64,000 bases of DNA from Coenobita brevimanus (GCA_032717465.1 CM064669.1:45998843-46062842), one strand, 5' to 3'; positions 44,215-56,202 are shown, numbered from the stretch's first letter. A program made the numbers and translations. The notes: generated from the letters alone by a model not told the origin.

Positions 44215-44561
44215 GGGAGGCGGTAGCTGAATCGGTAGAGAGGCGACCTGCAGTCCTAATGGACCCAGGTTCGAATCCCGGCTGGGGCAGGGAACAGTTT
44301 AAGGATTTGAATTTCATAAAAAGCAGACTCTCCTGATCTACCAGATGACCCGCCGACATGCCGTAAAAGAACCCCCGCTGATACCAATACACCAGTCCTG
44401 CATGAGACAGCCCTAGCATGTATTCAATATGGACGGTGGGTGTTAGCGCCGAAGTGGTGACATGTAGAGGTGTATGGTATGTAGGAGGACTACTAGGCCG
44501 TGGGACCAGGCTGTGAAACCTACGCTCAGAGTCGAGCACAAAAAAAAAAAAAAAAAAAAAG
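44215..44561 (+). mobile_element. S2 tRNA-derived SINE, full length with poly-A tail
   Basis: A box in CGGTAGCTGAATCGGTAGAG, B box GGTTCGAATCC at 44268-44278, then the body: CCGCCGACATGCCGTAAAAG, AGTCCTGCATGAGACAGCCC, CAATATGGACGGTGGGTGTT, AGCGCCGAAGTGGTGACATG, and a 21-base A-run. It is the best S2 reference in the window, about 345 bp. Confidence 0.85.
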
Positions 44562-45089
44562 CAAGAAGATTTTATGGCAGAAAAAGTGGTGATTTATGAC
44601 ATTTACACTGCACAGAATAATCACTACCGAACAAAATTCATGAAAGTGGTCTTATACTGTAGATCTTCCCAAAGCACTTCTCGACCATGCTGGAAAAACT
44701 TATATATCTATCAGTCAATTAATCCATGTCTATCTATCTATCTATTTTTAATCTCCACCTACCTACCTGCCTACATACCTATAAATCTAGCTATCCATCT
44801 CCATTCACCCATCTATCTATCAATCCATCTATTTATCTATCTATCTACACTACCAATTAACACTGTTTTTGATAATTTTTTTGCTTGAAGACCTGTTTAT
44901 CATAAAAACTGACTGGCTAATTCATAACCAAATCCCCTGAACCGAACCATACGGGATTAACACACTCAAGCTCCTATGCTCACTGTCACCTGAATAAAAT
45001 CGTCTGGTATAAGCTGAAATTTAACACTAGACTTGTCCCAACCATGAGAGGGTAAATGGTGACAATATTAACACTCCCACGTTCATTCT
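44562..45089. other. Degenerate (CTAT)n at 44700-44850 and an M2 relic
   Basis: CTATCTATC-like words. CACCTGAATAAAATCGTCTG at 44989-45008 is an M2 right arm. No gene. Confidence 0.55.
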
Positions 45090-45250
45090 CATAGGGTAAG
45101 GAAGCTCCCTAACACATTTTCCTTGGCGATTTATTTTGCTTATTACACATTTCTGTCTTATTTTGTGTTACATAAATCCTTAAAATATTGCCATACTAAA
45201 GATAAATCGCTCAGGAAGAGGTGCTAGGAAGCCTCCTTAACAAGGCTCCT
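45090..45250. mobile_element. M1 palindromic element
   Basis: GTAAGGAAGCTCCCTAACAC, TTTCCTTGGCGATTTATTTT at left; AAAGATAAATCGCTCAGGAA, GAGGTGCTAGGAAGCCTCC at right. Confidence 0.8.
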
Positions 45251-45365
45251 ATCACTCAATCCTCGTGAAGACTGCTAGGAAATATATTGGAGTTGTCTCG
45301 GCCATGAGAGGGTTAATGCATTTTCCTCAGATGAGTAGCCAAAATTCCTACTAATCTGGGTTCGT

Positions 45366-45600
45366 AGACTCAAGAAGCTCCCTAACACTTTTTCCTTAGC
45401 GATTTATTTTTAGGTATACCTGGTTATCATCCTTTTGTGCACCTCTTCCCTAGCGATTTATTTTTGGATATGGCAAATTAATATCTTTTTGTACCTTTTT
45501 AAAAACCAGTGTATGACGATATTTGAAGGATTTACGTAACACAGAGGAGTACAGTAAGGTGTAACAAAGAAATAAATCGCTTAAGAAACTTTCGACGGTT
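45366..45600. mobile_element. M1 element with doubled left arm
   Basis: Left-arm motif occurs twice (CTTAGCGATTTATTTTTAGG at 45395-45414 and CCTAGCGATTTATTTTTGGA at 45451-45470). The right arm AAATAAATCGCTTAAGAAAC is at 45569-45588. Confidence 0.75.
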
Positions 45601-45814
45601 TCACAAGTTCCCTGACGCCTCTTCCTTAGCGATTTACTTTTGGATATGGCAGGTTAATACCTTTTTGTAGGTTTTTAATGTAGAGTATGGCGATTTTTGA
45701 AGGATTTACATAACACAGAGGAGTACAGTAGAGTAAGGTAAAAGAAACAAAATAAATCGCTTAGGAGAAGGTGTTAGGGAGCTTCCTTAACCGACGAGAA
45801 TAAGGGCTCAGGAC
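45601..45814. mobile_element. M1 element, outer right arm preserved
   Basis: CACAAGTTCCCTGACGCCTC, CTTAGCGATTTACTTTTGGA at left; AAAATAAATCGCTTAGGAGA, AGGTGTTAGGGAGCTTCCTT, AACCGACGAGAATAAGGGCT at right. The interiors of this and the preceding copy are near identical (GAAGGATTTACATAACACAG), so they share a recent origin. Confidence 0.8.
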
Positions 45815-45970
45815 ACAATAGGTAAGTGCTTCCATACAAAGCGAGTCCAGTGCTCGGTTAAATACACGTTCCGCAGTTCCCTCCTTATCCACCGAAAGTA
45901 CGATGTGGACTGCAAGAGTACGGACAGCTTCGGCCTGCAGTTCACCGAGTTCAAGTCCTGATGAGCCAGG
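45815..45970 (+). mobile_element. S3 SINE-like repeat
   Basis: AAGTGCTTCCATACAAAGCG, GTGCTCGGTTAAATACACG, TTCCCTCCTTATCCACCGAA, ATGTGGACTGCAAG, GGCCTGCAGTTCACCGAGTT, followed immediately by (CTA)n. Confidence 0.6.
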
Positions 45971-45975
45971 GGTTG

Positions 45976-46066
45976 CAACTACTACTACTACTGCTACTAC
46001 TACTACTACTAAAACTATTACTACTACTACTACTACTTCTACTACTACTACTACTACTACTACTAC
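45976..46066. repeat. (CTA)n microsatellite
   Basis: Array following the 3' end of S3. Confidence 0.93.
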
Positions 46067-46399
46067 CATCAGGGAGAGACGGCAAGGCGGGTGGATAGGC
46101 TACTGGGGCGGGTTATGGGGCTGGTGAGACGCACTGTGAAGATCGGAACTATAGGCTGACTGGTGTGGGCGTGATAACAGTTTACTTTAGACCTCCAATA
46201 CCAACAAATACAACAAAAACAAAGGGAAGAAGGAGGAGGAGGAGGAGGAGGAGGAGGAACAACAAGTAAGCAAGCGTCACTCGGATACCCTGCATCTTCA
46301 TACCCAGGTAAAATGACGTCATCGTGCTGAAATGGTTAAGATTATAGAGGAGAGAAGAGATTAAAGAATGCGTTTAAGTAGGTCGTAGGCATTCTAGTG
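46067..46399. other. (AGG)n at 46226-46258, otherwise no gene
   Basis: Unique GC-moderate sequence and a short trinucleotide array. Confidence 0.5.
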
Positions 46400-46645
46400 G
46401 GAAGGGTGGCAGACAGATGGTCTGGAAAAGAAGTCTGTTGTTTAGAAGAACGCGAGTTCATTCCCAGCCTGGGGCAAGAGAGTCTGATGATCTTTCTAGA
46501 AAGCATATTTTAGTGATGTTCCACTAGACCCACCGACATGTCATGAAAACCCATCTCGTTTATACCATTACACCTGCCATAAATAAGACACCCCGACCAT
46601 CTGTTCTTTATGGATGATGAGCATTAGCACTAAGAATATATACTA
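46400..46645 (+). mobile_element. S2 tRNA-derived SINE, diverged
   Basis: A-box-like GGGTGGCAGACAGATGGTCT, B-box-like CGAGTTCATTCCCAG, then CCCACCGACATGTCATGAAA and CCATTACACCTGCCATAAAT in S2 order. Confidence 0.6.
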
Positions 46646-46860
46646 TAATTTTGCCAAAAAACTGCCATATCCATCTTGATCGCCGAGTTATGATAGAAAG
46701 GAACACCACACTATGGTACTCACCACGAAGAAGTGTTGAGAAAAAGATGTAGAGCTGTAACACTGTCTTTTTCTACCACTGAGGTATGCACAATAAGCCA
46801 TAAAAGAACGAAAATCAGAGTCAACTTGAAATGAAAAGAGTATAGTAGTTGTGGTAGTAG
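46646..46860. mobile_element. M3 palindromic element
   Basis: CATATCCATCTTGATCGCCG, TACTCACCACGAAGAAGTGT, AAAAGATGTAGAGCTGTAAC, AAAAGAACGAAAATCAGAGT, CAACTTGAAATGAAAAGAG. The left terminus is degraded. Confidence 0.65.
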
Positions 46861-47029
46861 TTTTAGCAGTAGCAGTGGTATGACTATGCAAACCAAGGCC
46901 GCAATTCTTATGAAACTCTGACCATCCTTAACTATCCCTAGTCAAGGTACCTCAAGTATTCGGAGCCTCATTTTATATTGATGCCTCATTTCTTATTAGC
47001 ACCATTTTTTTTACCCGCAGTACCAATGC

Positions 47030-47254
<225 letters not shown>

Positions 47255-47314
47255 TGTGAAATAGTATGAAAAATTTAGCCTCTCACTGTACTCTGGTCAT
47301 CTGTGTTGCAAGGC

Positions 47315-47319
<5 letters not shown>

Positions 47320-47355
<36 letters not shown>

Positions 47356-48180
47356 GCTAAGGTAAAGAGAAGGGGAGGGAGAGGGAAGGAAATGAGAGGG
47401 AGGGTAGGGTGGAACCGGGAGAGAGAAGAGGCTGGGGAAGAACAGGGGAGAAAGGGGCAAGAGGGGCAAGAGAAACAGGATGAGAAAGGCAGGGGGAAGG
47501 GGAGGGGAAGGGGGAGGAGGAGGGAAAGTGGAAGGCGAAGGGAGGGAAGGAGCAAAAGAGGAAGAGAGAAAGAGGAAAAGGCAGAGGGACGAGGGGGGAA
47601 GGAAAGGGGCAAAAGAAGAAGAAGGGGGAAGGAAATAACAGGTAAAGGGGAGGGGAGGATCAGAGAAGGGAGATGGGGAGGGAAGGAGAAGGAACAGACA
47701 AGGGAATGAAAGTGGGGAAATGAGCTGAGGATAAAGGGAAGAGAGAGGGCAGGGGAAGTAGGGAAGGAAGAGATGGCAAGGGAAGAAAGGAAAAGAAAAA
47801 AATAAAGTCTGGTGAGGAGGGAGAAAGGAGCAGACAAAGATGGGAGAGGGAAGTGAAAAGAATGGAACAAGATGGACGGAAGGAGAGGTAAAACGAAGGA
47901 AGGACCAAAGGATAGGTGGGAGGAACGGAAAGAGTAAGAGGGAGCGGGAAGGAACGATGGAAGGGGAAGGAAAAAAGAAGGAAGGAAGGAAGAAAGGAAG
48001 GGTGGGAGGAATGGAAGGAGTGAAGATATGATGGAGCGGAAAGGAAGGAGGGAAGGGGGAAGAGAAAGGAAGGAAGTAGCACTGGAAGGATAGAAGGAAA
48101 GGAACGAGTCAAGGTACGAAGGAGCGGTAAGGAAGGAGGGCAGGGAGGGGAAAAAAGAGGGGAAACTACAGAAAATAAAA
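47320..48180. repeat. Polypurine tract with (GA)n
   Basis: (GA)n at 47320-47351, then some 800 bp of nearly uninterrupted A/G (GGGAAGG, GGAAAGG words) on the plus strand. The Lys/Arg/Glu-rich and Ser/Leu/Pro-rich frames here are artefacts. Confidence 0.92.
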
Positions 48181-48427
48181 GGATGGAAAGAATGAACAGA
48201 AAGTGCGCGGACGGGAAAAAGGGGGAGTATTGCCCCTGATTTTTTTTAAATAACAGAAAAGAGGAAGAAAAAACAAATGAATAAAAAAGAATAATCCATA
48301 CGCCAGATTACAGGTGTCCTCCATTAGTAAAAAAAAAAAATACAGCGCGGAATACACTGGCAGATCCAAAAAGATGGTGCAACATACGTGGGCTGCGTGG
48401 GGTGTTGGACTTCCTGTATCCTGCTTT
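48181..48427. other. No gene seen
   Basis: A-rich unique sequence, short A-run at 48329-48340. Confidence 0.45.
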
Positions 48428-48656
48428 AGTCCTTTCACCTTAACTTGTCCCAGATTTTCGTCCTTTTGGAACTTTTTTTTTTCTTTTTTTCACAGCTCAA
48501 TGACAGGATCAAACAATACTACGGCGCTACATCCTTACACCACTTCTTCATGACTAGCACTAAGTTCTAGTGCTGATCGCTTGTTACAGCTCAGCACTGA
48601 AGATAGAGAGAGGGCACTTTTAGGCCAAGTTAATGTAAGAGGAGTATAGCGGCCAC
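48428..48656. mobile_element. M3 palindromic element
   Basis: AGTCCTTTCACCTTAACTTG, AGATTTTCGTCCTTTTGG at left; CACTTCTTCATGACTAGCAC in the middle; TAGGCCAAGTTAATGTAAGA at right. It is in the reverse internal order to the 36256 copy, as expected for a palindrome. Confidence 0.75.
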
Positions 48657-48702
48657 TCTCGCATCAGTAGTCCCATGGAACGATTTGCTCTAGTAACTTA
48701 CC

Positions 48703-48874
48703 TCCTTCAGTTTCATGACGCTATTTTTTCTGTAGTTTATTCCTCTTACCTCTAGACGATTTTATTCAGGTGGTGGACCTCTCATAGTGAAGGGGTTGGA
48801 AACAGCCCTAATTAACTCCTTGGCTGATGTATTTGTTATGGATTTTTTTCTGCATGCAACCAAACGATTATATT

Positions 48875-48930
<56 letters not shown>
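48703..48930. mobile_element. M2 element followed by (CA)n
   Basis: CTCCTTCAGTTTCATGACGC, TCTTACCTCTAGACGATTTT, ATTCAGGTGGTGGACCTCTC, AGTGAAGGGGTTGG; right part ACGATTATATTCAGC passes straight into (CA)n at 48879-48928. Confidence 0.65.
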
Positions 48931-48933
<3 letters not shown>

Positions 48934-48974
48934 TCTGCATACACCTTCCGCTCTTAGTTTTAAAAATACTGTCC

Positions 48975-49470
48975 TAAAGGAGACTTTCTAGTACGTCTTC
49001 CCTAGTGATATATTTACCAGACTACACCTTAAGGCTCTCCTATATGTCCTCATAATACAGACATTGGTTGTACTGTATATAGAGCATACAAGAGAATATT
49101 TGCATGTTAGATACAAAAATAAATTCTACTGTACCACAACTTACACTATACTCTTCTGAATGTTATGTTTTTCTCTATAATATCGATATGCTGTATAAAT
49201 GACATTCAGGGGAATATCTACATACCGGATACAAAAATAAATTGTACAGTACTACAGCTTAGTCTAGTCTCTTGTATGCTGTTTACGTCATTATAATATC
49301 GGCACTGGTTGTATATATTTCATACAGGAGAATATTTACACACAAGATACAAAAATAAATCATACAGTTCCACAACTAAAACAATCTTCTGCATGTTATT
49401 TACGTCCTCTACAATCTCGTCACGGACTGTATAAATAACATACATCAGAATATTAGGTGTTCTGAAGTAG
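48975..49470. repeat. 118-bp tandem repeat derived from M1
   Basis: After an M1-like left arm (CTAGTACGTCTTCCCTAGTG) about four tandem units of 116-120 bp follow, each with a CTTCTGCATGTTATTTACGT-like start, a CTGTATAAATAACATACA-like middle and GATACAAAAATAAATC-type end. AATAAATC is the M1 right-arm core without its GCTTAGG extension. It is a MITE body that has become a satellite-like array. Confidence 0.7.
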
Positions 49471-49640
49471 TAAACACAATAACTACTCTACCTTATAATT
49501 TTTTTTGCACAGACAAGGTAGGAACGCTGAACATGGGTGGCACTTGCAACAGACCAGACTAACCCGATTGTGTTACGTGTCTGCGAGAATGCGAGCTGAT
49601 GTTTGCACTGTAAAAGCCCCAGAAGCAAAATATTACTAAA
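49471..49640. other. No gene seen
   Basis: Unique sequence between the tandem array and the RT relic. Confidence 0.4.
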
Positions 49641-51480
49641 ATAATGATGAGTTATGCAGTGATTAAAAAAAAAATAAATAAAAGCTGGCTGCGGTTGTGA
49701 ATAATTTGGTTGGTCAGAGGAATGTGACTGCTAAACCAACTTCTGCATCCGATGCTTCTGATTTTGTTCCATTCTTCACGACTATGATATCTCGTACACG
49801 AAATGAAATGGAGAACATTTATTTCAGTCAGGAAATCTCAATCGAACTCCAGTCACGGTGCACAAGAGGTTATGTGCTTATATTTAGGATAATCCATTGG
49901 TCGTTAATAAGGTTGAATATTTTATCAGGGACATTAATCAAACATTTTGCTCACTTGATCTATGCAATGGGCCACAGTCGCCAGATATGTACGAAAGTCT
50001 AACAATCATTATATGTAAAATGGTAAACAGATGCTTCTTATAAGGTAACTTTGTGCAGTCTGAGAAACATGCCTTGCTCTGGCCTCTACTTAAGAAATCT
50101 GGTCTCTGCTGAGAGCATGTTAGATTACAGTCCCAACTCTAATTTGTCACTCTTGTCTAAGATTACTGAGCGGACTATACTCGATCAACTTCTACCACTC
50201 CTTGAACGAAATAGAGTTGTTCTCTCTGTTAAATCGGCCTCTCACTCGATTGAAACTGAGTTGACAAAGATTCATAATGACTTGGTAGCAAACATTTGAA
50301 TTGGATTACTTCTCTCCTGGTTCTGTTAGATATGTCAGTAGCGTTTGACACAGTGGATCATGAACTACTGCTGGATAATCTGCACTTTTATGGCGTCCAC
50401 GACGTTGCCCTTCTACTCCTGAAGTCGTGCTCGTACTGTACCTGTCTGACATCTCTGAGTGTGGTAGTTAATGACATGTGCTCGGACTCAGTTCCCCTTT
50501 TGTTTGGAGTCCCCCAAGGATCTGTTTTAGATCCAGTTCTATTTACAGAATAGTTTATCATTTCTTCCTGACGCACATAAAGCGTCATATCATTTTCACG
50601 CCGATGACACGCATTTATATGTTAAGATGACCGATGATATAATACTGAGAATAAACTGGAATCCCTAATGTCTGATATTTAGATCTGGATGGCAAGACGG
50701 AGACTTAAACTGAACGATGGTAAAACATAAATCGCTATCATTCGGGGAAACTGAAGGGATGGTGACGCTGATAGTGCCCTGACTCTGAAGACTGGCGAGT
50801 CACAACTTTGTCCAGTATTTTCTTTTCGAAATCAGGGTGTACATTTCAGTTCAAAACTGAATTATAAAGAACATATTAAACACGTTGTTAAAAGATGTAA
50901 CATGCCCATCAGAAACCTGTATTCTGTAAAACAGTTTCTAAACAGACGATGCCTCTAAATAGACTATGCCTCTTAACAATGGTCCACACAATGGTTTTGT
51001 CTCGTGTTGATTACTGCAACTCATTACGGACTGGTATTCCAAAAATAATCGACTCAAGAGTGTTCATTCTGGGTTGAATAGGGCAGCAAGGCTTATCTTT
51101 GGCCTTCCCCCAGTATCCCCAATTACCTTATCTCTATCTGTGTTACACTGGTTGTCAGTAAAAGCTGGAATAGAATGTAAACTGTTACACTACATTCATG
51201 GTTCTTCAGTTAGTGAACCAAAGGAACTTAATGAATTGTTGAAATTTTAGCCAGCACGTCCACAAGTGACGTTACAAAGCCAAGATGATGCCTTGCTCCT
51301 TGATGAGCCTAGAGCTGTTCGCCAGTCATCTTTCTAGGCAATTGACTTCTGCTGAATCTTTTAAGGGGCAGCTCAAAGCCTTTTTCTTTTCAAGGAGCTG
51401 TGATCTTGGGAAAAGTATTGTGACAGAAATTACTGAGTTTACATTGCCGCCTTTCTGCTGACTAAGCTTGCATATGAATG
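49641..51480 (+). pseudogene. CR1/L2-like non-LTR reverse transcriptase, decayed
   Basis: Plus-strand remnants in order: a finger-side segment (MNNLVGQRNVT near 49697, SRTRNEMENIYFSQEISIEL near 49790), YSPNSNLSLLSKITERTILD near 50130, VAFDTVDHELLLDNLHFYGV near 50338, LFGVPQGSVLDPVLFTE near 50500, the catalytic region HADDTHLYVKMTDD near 50597, ARRRLKLNDGKT near 50695, SRVDYCNSLRTGIPK near 51000, and LSVLHWLSVKAGIE near 51135. Several stops and frame changes. The endonuclease is not seen. It lies inside intron 1 of the host gene, in the same orientation. Confidence 0.75.
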
Positions 51481-51599
51481 TTATCATAGTTATTTTCTGT
51501 TTCTGTGTTGAAACTGCGTCGAGCGCTAATGAATTCCCACTTGGAGTAGCCTACTGGCGCTTTTGAGAAACAAAAGACCAATATCTAATATTACTATTA

Positions 51600-51640
51600 C
51601 TTTTATTATTATTATTATTATTATTATAATTATTATGAAT
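51600..51640. repeat. (ATT)n microsatellite
   Basis: ATT units downstream of the RT relic. Confidence 0.9.
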
Positions 51641-51689
51641 GTTAATAATACCACGTACATGAATACGCTGGCAAGGCAGAGGTGCTACT

Positions 51690-51906
51690 GTACTGTTTTT
51701 ACTCTAACTTGGCCTTAATTTTCATCCTTTGGCAGCTTATTTCACGTAGCTCTGTGGCAGAAAATACAATACTACGGCTCTACATCCTTTTCACACCACT
51801 TCTTCGTGACTTACATCATATTCTAGTGTTATTATATTATTACAATTCAGAATTCATGATGAAGAGATGGCAATTTTTGGCCAAGTTAGTGTAAAAAAAG
51901 GTATAG
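51690..51906. mobile_element. M3 palindromic element, well preserved
   Basis: TTTTTACTCTAACTTGGCCT, TCATCCTTTGGCAGCTTATT, CACTTCTTCGTGACTTACAT, GAAGAGATGGCAATTTTTGG, CCAAGTTAGTGTAAAAA. The outer 20 bp are clean inverted repeats. Confidence 0.8.
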
Positions 51907-52009
51907 ATCCCCTAAGCTGGCCAGAATACCACCCAGTGACACCAATATATCCTTTGTCATTCAGCCATTCAACTCTAAACTACCGGATATCGAACAAGGG
52001 CTGCTTCTC

Positions 52010-52145
52010 GTCAACTTAGGTGGCTTGCTAGAACCTTTCCCTTAGCGATTTACTCTACACATAATCAGTAATTCCCTCTTTTTCTGGCTTGCTAGCACAT
52101 TTTCCTTAGCGATTTTTTTCTGCACCTTATCAGCAATTCATTCTT
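52010..52145. mobile_element. M1 left arms, two in tandem
   Basis: TTCCCTTAGCGATTTACTCT at 52046-52065 and TTTCCTTAGCGATTTTTTTC at 52101-52120, each followed by a similar TCAGYAATTC block. A right arm (ATAAATTGGTAAGGGAGAGA, TGTTAGTAAGC) lies at 52482-52512, so the element may be stretched by an insertion. Confidence 0.6.
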
Positions 52146-53095
52146 TTTCTTTTGTATTTCAAAGCAGGTGTGTGTAGACGGTAGTTGGGCAGTTCCATGG
52201 GAAGTGGGGGGATGGGACATTACCTGAGCACTGTGTATGCTAAACATCCCTATACATAGTTTAAGGAGATATAATTTATTGTTAATGCCATAGTATATGT
52301 TGTAATTACGTGGTAAAAAGCCAAAGAATACCTATAGCTTGGTAACAGAGCCGTGTATACCAATGATAACTGGATTTAACAGGGGTATTGATATCATTAT
52401 GTAGTCTCTTAATGACTTTACTATAGACACATACTGCATAAACAGAAGAAAGGAGAATATTAACGTTCTTTCTTCAGGAATAAATTGGTAAGGGAGAGAT
52501 GTTAGTAAGCTTACCCAACTCAATAAGAAAATGGACTGGTTGTTCTCCGTGAATGGACCAACCCGTCTCTATGTCCCTGTGCCGTCAAGTGTTTACTAAG
52601 ATTAAAGGAAATACTAGACTCATAAAAAAAAAAAAAAAAAAAAAAAAGACGAGATGCAATTAAAAAAAAAAAAAGTGAAAATGATGACAGATATGCATAA
52701 AATTTAAATCGTGGGAGATACTGTCAGAGGGTAAAAGAAGAGAGAAGAGACAAGACAAAGAGAAAAGGGGACTACGGATAGACCAAGAGGAAGAAGAATG
52801 CAGAATATGACAGGGACAGAAATAAGACAAAGAACATCTTTGATAGCCGCACCTACCCACACCACAGCCACCACCACAACACATCCCAACAGCTGGCTTT
52901 AGTTTTGTGACATACCCCTTTACCACACCCCAGAAACTCAAGAAACACATACCAAATGCATCTCTGACACACCCTAGACGCACACCAGACACCACCAATA
53001 CCTCCCACCCCTCAACATCCCTCCCCTAAATAAGTGATACTCATAAAACTCTACGGCTGCAACTTGCTTAATTTCATCCTTCAGACAGGCACAAT
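52146..53095. other. No gene seen; two A-runs
   Basis: A-runs at 52625-52647 and 52660-52673. Remaining sequence is unique. The minus-strand frame 52660-52998 has no recognised domain. Confidence 0.5.
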
Positions 53096-53096
53096 G

Positions 53097-53098
<2 letters not shown>

Positions 53099-53143
<45 letters not shown>

Positions 53144-53172
53144 GAGGAGGAGGGGAAGGGAGGGAGAGAGAA
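53099..53172. repeat. (GA)n microsatellite
   Basis: GA units to 53140 then GAGGAGG and GGGAGAG. Confidence 0.95.
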
Positions 53173-53414
53173 CAATGAGTAAGGGCAGAAAAACACTAGA
53201 AAAGAAAATGAAGGCTAGAGTGTGATGGGGTAGACTATTATTAAACGCACCCTAATTGAGATAAACGATGCCGCAGATTGCATGATATGGCTTAGTTCCT
53301 TCACCGAGCCACCAAGTACGTGTTTATTTATGCACGGCTGACCTGATTTGGCATCTCATTTACTGATGTAAGATGCAAATTTCTACACATTTTTGTTAGT
53401 AAGATACAGGGTTA

Positions 53415-53479
53415 GTGGTTGATGATGATGATGATTAGCATGGCGGTGGTTGTGGATGATAATGATGATGATGGCTGGA

Positions 53480-53516
<37 letters not shown>

Positions 53517-53572
53517 GGATGAGGATGAGGAGGATGAGGATAACTAGAATGATGGTGGTGATGATGATGAGT
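53415..53572. repeat. (GAT)n array
   Basis: GATGAT triplets with interruptions. Confidence 0.93.
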
Positions 53573-53639
53573 GTCGTTTGATGCCAGTCCCCATGAACCT
53601 TCGACGTTTTAACATCTAACTAGAGGGACACTCAGTGGA

Positions 53640-53935
53640 GCGCATCTCTCCGACAAGGGCAACGTAATTTCCAAACCACTCTTCATAATGGGTTAGGGTT
53701 TCTCATCACTGATTAGGGTTTCGAAAAAAGTGTTTTCCTGATCCAGAATCTGTAATACGATCCGGATCGGTCCCAAAAGTTAATCGATTGTTCCCTGGGA
53801 CATGGGCTATCTACCCACCAAATTTGGTCCAAATCTCTCTCTTAGTTTTTGAGCAATCCTGCTAACCGACAAACAAACAAACAGGCGTGAAATCATACTC
53901 TCCTTGTCAGGGAGAATAATGAATCCTGTCGCTGA
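53640..53935 (+). repeat. Dispersed repeat resembling invertebrate non-LTR 3' ends
   Basis: ACCCACCAAATTTGGTCCAA, TTTTTGAGCAATCCTGCTAA, CCGACAAACAAACAAACAGG and CTCCTTGTCAGGGAGAATAA follow the order seen in widespread repeats that end in a short hairpin (CTCCTTG...GGGAG). Recognition is from memory of the general pattern, not a database hit. Confidence 0.45.
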
Positions 53936-53949
53936 TAAATCATGTATCA

Positions 53950-54512
53950 TCGAATCTTTTATTGCCACATCAGGAGAGTAGGGACCCGGGGCTAGGCTAC
54001 TTACTGTAGGCAAAGAAGGCGGGAATAACTATATCCCTTTTATTCTAACTTGGCCTAAAATTATCATCTCGCGATGTTGAGTGCTGAGATTTAACAACAG
54101 ATTAACTCAAGAAAACGATACTAATCACGAAGAAGTGCTATGAAAATGAGGTAGGGCCGTAGTACTGTCTTTTCCTGACGCTAGGTGACGTAAGTTGAAA
54201 AAGAGCGAAAATCTGGGTGAAGTTAAGAAGAAAGAACAAACTCAGTATACAAGATGGAAAGAGGGCAGTTTAATGCCAAGTCAGAGTAAACGGCGTCTTG
54301 TTTCGGTCCCCTGAGTGGCACCGTGCAATCAATTAACCTCAACCATCCCTCGCATGCAAACCCTTATGCGCCACAGTCTGTTGGAAAGCCTTAATCCACA
54401 AGACCACCAGGGGCTTATTTCGTTATGATTACCACCCAGCGTAAAAAATGGTTTCCAGGACTACAGAAAACCATTTTGCTTGTCACTCAGTGTGGAGTCC
54501 CCAGAAGGTAGA
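53950..54512 (-). mobile_element. S1 repeat interrupted by M3
   Basis: S1 left part at 53960-54015 (GCCACATCAGGAGAGTAGGG, ACCCGGGGCTAGGCTAC) resumes at about 54300 (CCCTGAGTGGCACCGTGCAA, AACCTCAACCATCCCTCGCA, TAATCCACAAGACCACCAGG, TTGCTTGTCACTCAGTGTGG). The interval holds an M3 copy. Confidence 0.65.
54029..54292. mobile_element. M3 element nested in S1
   Basis: CTTTTATTCTAACTTGGCCT, CACGAAGAAGTGCTATGAAA, GCGAAAATCTGGGTGAAGTT, and a second right end GAGGGCAGTTTAATGCCAAG, TCAGAGTAAA. The two right ends suggest two overlapping M3 copies or a partial duplication. Confidence 0.65.
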
Positions 54513-54753
54513 ACTGTCTTGAATGATGTGTTAATAACTGCATAACCCATTTCACTGCTTATGCTGTTCATAGCTGTGCCATTTTCGTAACTTTTCATTG
54601 CGTCTCTCTAAATCCTACACCCAACCTTAGGAGGAAAAAAGATTAAGAAAAACTGATCTTCCCTGGAACGTGAACACACGAAAGCGATCGGGATATTTCA
54701 GGCTTCTTTTTGCCCGACGGATATCGGCATATTAATGACTCATGTGTCTTTGC

Positions 54754-54811
<58 letters not shown>

Positions 54812-55050
54812 TTCTGCATACATTAATATCTAACTGGGTCGCGAGGCCTATATCTAGCACATAAATTAAGTTCCCAATCAGTCCATTACCTCACTAAGAT
54901 AGTTTTGTTTTTTTAATCTTATCCTTACTACCTTTAGACGATGATAATGAAGTTAGGAAAAATACTCTTAATCAAGGCGTTAATAGAAGGCTCAATGTAA
55001 CTCATGGCGCTCGAGAAGTTCAATCAAACAGTGTTACGGCAGCAGAATAG
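54513..55050. other. (CA)n at 54757-54809 and an M2 relic
   Basis: CTTACTACCTTTAGACGATG near 54927 with CAAGGCGTTAATAGAAGGC is an M2 remnant. No gene. Confidence 0.55.

Positions 55051-55053
<3 letters not shown>

Positions 55054-55133
<80 letters not shown>
55054..55133. repeat. (GA)n microsatellite
   Basis: About 39 GA units. Confidence 0.97.
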
Positions 55134-55136
<3 letters not shown>

Positions 55137-55705
55137 CCTGACAGAATGAGAGTAAGGAAGAAAGAGAAGAGGAAAGAAGAATGAGAATAAGATGGCTGTA
55201 AGGGAGAAGAAAAGAGAGGCAGTAAGGTAACAAGAAGAGAAGGGAAGAGAGGAGAGGATTATGGCAGGAAGAAAGGAGAAGGAAACAAAGAAAAGTACGA
55301 TGGAAGAGATGGAAGGAATGGAGAAGACGAAAGGAAAAGAGGAGAGTAAGATGAGACGATGAGAAGACATGTGAAAGGAGAAAATATAAGTGAGATGCAT
55401 TTCTACAGATTACTTCCTTTTCACTCTCTTCCATCTCTCCTTATTGCTCTCTTCTTTCTCCTCCCGTTTTCTTCTCAAATTTCTCTTCACATATCATAAT
55501 TCTCTTTCCCTCGTCCGTCTTCCCTTCATTCTGTTCTCATTTCCTTTACCTTTTCCTTTCTTCCTTTCACTCACTCCTTTCCCTCTCCCCTCTCATCTTT
55601 CCTCCCTCCTTCCCTCCCTTCTATGTCTCTTTTCTCTACTCTCCTTTCTCCTCTCCCTTACCCCTCTCTTTATGCTCCCCGCTCCTCTCCTCCCTCACAT
55701 CCAAA
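55134..55705. repeat. Polypurine then polypyrimidine tract
   Basis: A/G-rich to about 55390, then C/T-rich to about 55700, giving a loose inverted arrangement. Frames here are compositional. Confidence 0.75.
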
Positions 55706-55805
55706 CAATCCCTTCATTACGATGGAAATATAGCTTCATAAATCTACGAAATAGTGAAAAACTGAATATTATGCTCGTCTCCCTTGCCTACAAATTTTCA
55801 TCATT

Positions 55806-56202
<397 letters not shown>

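Noticed and set aside
44215..44290. Functional tRNA gene
   Set aside because: A and B boxes are good, but the sequence continues into a shared 270-bp body with a poly-A tail repeated elsewhere, so it is a SINE.
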